Positions 62,017-64,000 of a stretch of DNA of 64,000 bases are shown here, piece by piece. The notes beneath the pieces are model-generated. The model saw only the letters and a list, made by a program, of their open reading frames with translations. It was not told the DNA's origin and did not search any database. Origin of the DNA: Emiliania huxleyi CCMP1516 (taxonomy: Eukaryota; Haptophyta; Isochrysidales; Noelaerhabdaceae); contig NW_005201231.1 in the NCBI RefSeq assembly GCF_000372725.1, forward strand, positions 182,679 through 246,678. The letters are read 5' to 3'. The position numbers and the translations under genes are program-made. The stretch's first letter is position 1. Each line of letters begins with the position of its first letter.

Positions 62017-62833
62017 TCACAGCCCTCTCCGCATCATCTCGCCCTCCAAAATCTCGAGCAACCACGCACGGTCCGCCGCGGGTGGGATCTCGCAGCCAAG
62101 CTTGCGCAGCTTGGCGATGAGATCTCGGACCCCAACCTTGGTATCGATCACGAGGCTGGGGTCCTGCAGCACGAGCAACCCAAACCTAGAAATACGCAGG
62201 CTGTGAGTGTGCACCGAGCAGCACACCGGAATAAGCATTAGTCGGGCGTGAGTAGCGAAACGACAGGAGTGCGCATTCTCAGCATCTTTCCTCCCATACC
62301 CAGCCGACGGGGAGAACCGCTCCGAGCACGAGAGGAGCAGCTCGTGCTTCTTTGTCCGCACAGCGAGGTTGCGCAGCCCGCCTGGCGCGCCCACCGCCTC
62401 GGCGGCCGACATGGCCCGGAGCAGGAGCTGGCAGGCCCCCGGGACATGCCTCGCCGCCTCAGACGGCGAGAGCGTCGACTTGAGCACAGTGCCGTCGCCG
62501 CGAAAAACCTACCAGGTAGGGCCGCCATCCAGCAAAGCTGCTCGGCGGCGGTGAAAGTGGTGCGATGGAGGAGAGGCGCATCTAGAGGCCTCTCACGACC
62601 GTGCCAAGCACGCCGTGGACTGACTGCATCCGGTCGACGGTGGCCTCCATTGCCCGCTCCGATTCACCCGCCCTCTCCACGAGGTCGTTGTGATGCGCTG
62701 CATGCCCATTCTCAGCGGGCCCCACAGCGCTGGTGTGCGCTGTCGCCGCGTCCTCGCCGTGGCTGGGTGCGCCCATCTCGTCTTGCTGTCCAGCCTCGTT
62801 GTGGAAGCCATTCTCATACGCTTCGCTCGTCAT
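62017..62833 (-). CDS. Dynein light chain roadblock/LC7-family protein
   Basis: Three exons (62833-62597, 62508-62318 and 62185-62017) join in phase across GT-AG introns (GGTC|GTGAGA ... GGTAG|GT; GAGCG|GTTCTC ... TCTAG|GT). After a His/Asp-rich N-terminus comes the roadblock fold: MEATVDRMQSVHGVLGTVVF, DGTVLKSTLSPSEAARHV, NLAVRTKKHELLLSCSERF and GLLVLQDPS. This matches the canonical KSTL, R-KKHE and L-V-Q positions. A C-terminal helix (VRDLIAKLRKLGCEIPPA) extends beyond the usual length. Roadblock chains serve cytoplasmic and axonemal dynein. The N-terminal extension of about 50 residues is unusual. Confidence 0.85.
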
Positions 62834-63309
62834 TGAAATCGCCACCGGCGCAGGCAGCCACCGTCTGTTCGATTCGGGAGGCTGGTGGCGGGCTGGGCGC
62901 GGGGGGGCCGTGGCGAACTCGAGCTCGGCGCGCTTTGGCCGCCCGACCGAACGCTTCGTTACAGTATACTCCACCCCACACACACACAAACAAAACAAAC
63001 ACACAGTGCGGGATACTCCTCTCCTCATAGGTTAGAACTAGGAGAGCGCAACCAGTAGGAGGCCCGCGCCTGCCCCCGTGCCGCCGGGTGCAACCTGTCC
63101 TATACGAGAGAGGAATCCCTGGGACCCTGTCGTGTGGGTGAACCCTGCCCAGCCCCCCTCCGTGTCGCGATGCGCTCCCCGCTCCCGTTCCCCTGTGTCC
63201 CTGATCGTCCTTACAAGATCCTGCTCGTGCAGGTGGGGACCCTGTCCTTCTCCCACCCCTCGTTTGGCGTGCCCGTTTTATTTATTTATTTATTTATTCA
63301 TAGGTTAGG
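62834..63309. other. Intergenic, no gene recognised
   Basis: Contains a (ttta)n stretch at 63277-63298 just before upstream element copy D. No coding region is supported. Confidence 0.5.
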
Positions 63310-63420
63310 TTAGGTAGAAAGGTGAAGAACAGCCAGGCTCGGACTGGACACCAACGCGGTATGGGTGGACGCTAGACAGATGATGACGACACGCACGAGC
63401 GACACACAGACACAAACAGG
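63310..63420 (+). promoter_or_regulatory. Dispersed upstream element, copy D
   Basis: Reads ttaggtagaaaggtgaagaa, cagccaggctcggactggac, accaacgcggtatgggtgga and cgctagacag. The core ends about 130 bp before the ATG at 63502, in sense. It is closest to copy A. Confidence 0.5.
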
Positions 63421-63501
63421 CCCGCACGAATTCTTTAAATCCATTTTGGCTTTCCGCCGGGCGCCTCAATTTCGGCCTGAACTCACTCTCTGCCGGCCCC
63501 G

Positions 63502-64000
63502 ATGCCGAAGCGCGCGGCTCCTGCCCTCGACAGACAGCTACCCTCGATGGTCGTGCACGGACGCTACTTACGGCAGCCCGACAAGGGCTCGTACGTGAGG
63601 CCGGCGGTCCCGAGCGGCGAAGCCGTGTCGGTGAGCGAGACTGGCTTCGACGCCGGCGGCCTTCTTGACTGGAGCGTCACTCGCGTCGCCGCCGGCAGGC
63701 TGAGCCGGCAGGACGTGAAGGACCGCGCGCTGCTGATGATCTCCGGCGAGACCATCGCACGGCTGAAGGCGGACGCCGCCAGCCTCCCGTTGCGACAGCC
63801 GCTCGAGCAGAGCAGTCTCCGAGGCGGCAACTTTGCGGAGAACATCTTTGTGAGCGCGGCGGCCGGCGCCGACTCGCCCTGTCCCGACTCGCTCTGCGTG
63901 GGCGACGTGCTCGCCGTCGTCGCGCCGCGCGGCAGCAAGCGCCGCTGCGCGTCGAGTGCCGCAGCCGAGTCGCCAACCCTGCGGCTGCAGGTGAGCTCGC
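63502..64000 (+). CDS. MOSC-like domain protein, first exon only
   Basis: The exon 63502-63990 (163 codons, MPKRAAPALDRQLPSM) ends at a clean CAG|GTGAGC donor and continues beyond the window. The segments ETIARLKADAASLPLRQPLE, LRGGNFAENIFV and LCVGDVLAVVAPRG resemble the MOSC core: the FGEN-like turn and the GD strand. MOSC domains carry sulfur or bind molybdenum cofactor. The conserved sulfur-carrying Cys would lie after the visible part or in SKRRCAS. The call is tentative. Confidence 0.5.
   Translation, partial: MPKRAAPALDRQLPSMVVHGRYLRQPDKGSYVRPAVPSGEAVSVSETGFDAGGLLDWSVTRVAAGRLSRQDVKDRALLMISGETIARLKADAASLPLRQPLEQSSLRGGNFAENIFVSAAAGADSPCPDSLCVGDVLAVVAPRGSKRRCASSAAAESPTLRLQVSS

Overview
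The window reads as nuclear DNA of a GC-rich, flagellated, plastid-bearing protist alga. Three things point there: intron-rich genes for eukaryotic proteins (VPS13, roadblock dynein light chain, TMEM237-like, cytochrome b561, RNase T2), membrane proteins with presequences that look like plastid leaders, and many secreted or membrane proteins with Pro-rich spacers of the algal type. Haptophyte is my best guess (inference), because about half of the introns I could place use GC donors and several carry 10-11 bp minisatellites. From memory, both traits have been reported for coccolithophores; I cannot check this here. There are no prokaryotic operons, and a 100-N assembly gap lies at 33259-33358.

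Layout. 1-9146 (-): most of a VPS13 lipid-transfer gene, with a 1.2 kb in-frame internal duplication and minisatellite-bearing introns. 9274-10748 (-): a CNNM-type metal transporter that runs into RCC1 repeats, with two frame breaks. 12008-13789: a ~570 bp diverged inverted repeat beside a broken tyrosine-recombinase-like gene. 14090-19880 (-): a 5'-truncated non-LTR retroelement with an RT remnant, chromodomain, zinc knuckle, RNase H and SET domain, ending in an (AC)n tract. 19973-21511 (-): a GH45-like membrane-anchored glycosidase. 22512-24618: a mosaic of dispersed repeats. 24852-28431 (-): a receptor-like CUB-CUB-TM-ADP-ribosyltransferase protein. 29599-31293 (+): MFS transporter. 32606-35142 (-): UNC93/MFS-like protein. 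36618-38900 (-): aromatic amino acid permease family. 39118-39915 (+): FAHD1-like hydrolase. 41403-43058 (+): plastid-type conserved protein. 44245-45936 (-): RING/MIB-repeat/UBA E3 ligase. 48399-50074 (+): cytochrome b561, with all five exons resolved. 51215-53205 (-): two-TM coiled-coil protein. 53865-55297 (-): secreted RNase T2. 55489-56898 (+): TMEM237-like. 58043-58855 (-): RING protein with a Tyr-rich tail. 59777-61231 (-): nucleotidyltransferase-like. 62017-62833 (-): roadblock/LC7. 63502 onward (+): MOSC-like, partial.

The genes do not form one pathway; they are independent housekeeping, trafficking and membrane genes with repeats between and inside them. The most interesting signals are genomic. 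(i) GC-AG introns whose first two bases usually recur as the first two bases of the next exon. (ii) Intronic minisatellites sharing one 10-bp unit at several loci and flanked by 18-29 bp direct repeats of exon-edge sequence. (iii) A dispersed element present four times, always in sense orientation upstream of a gene start, three times at about 120-130 bp. Together these suggest recent intron gain and promoter seeding by repeats.
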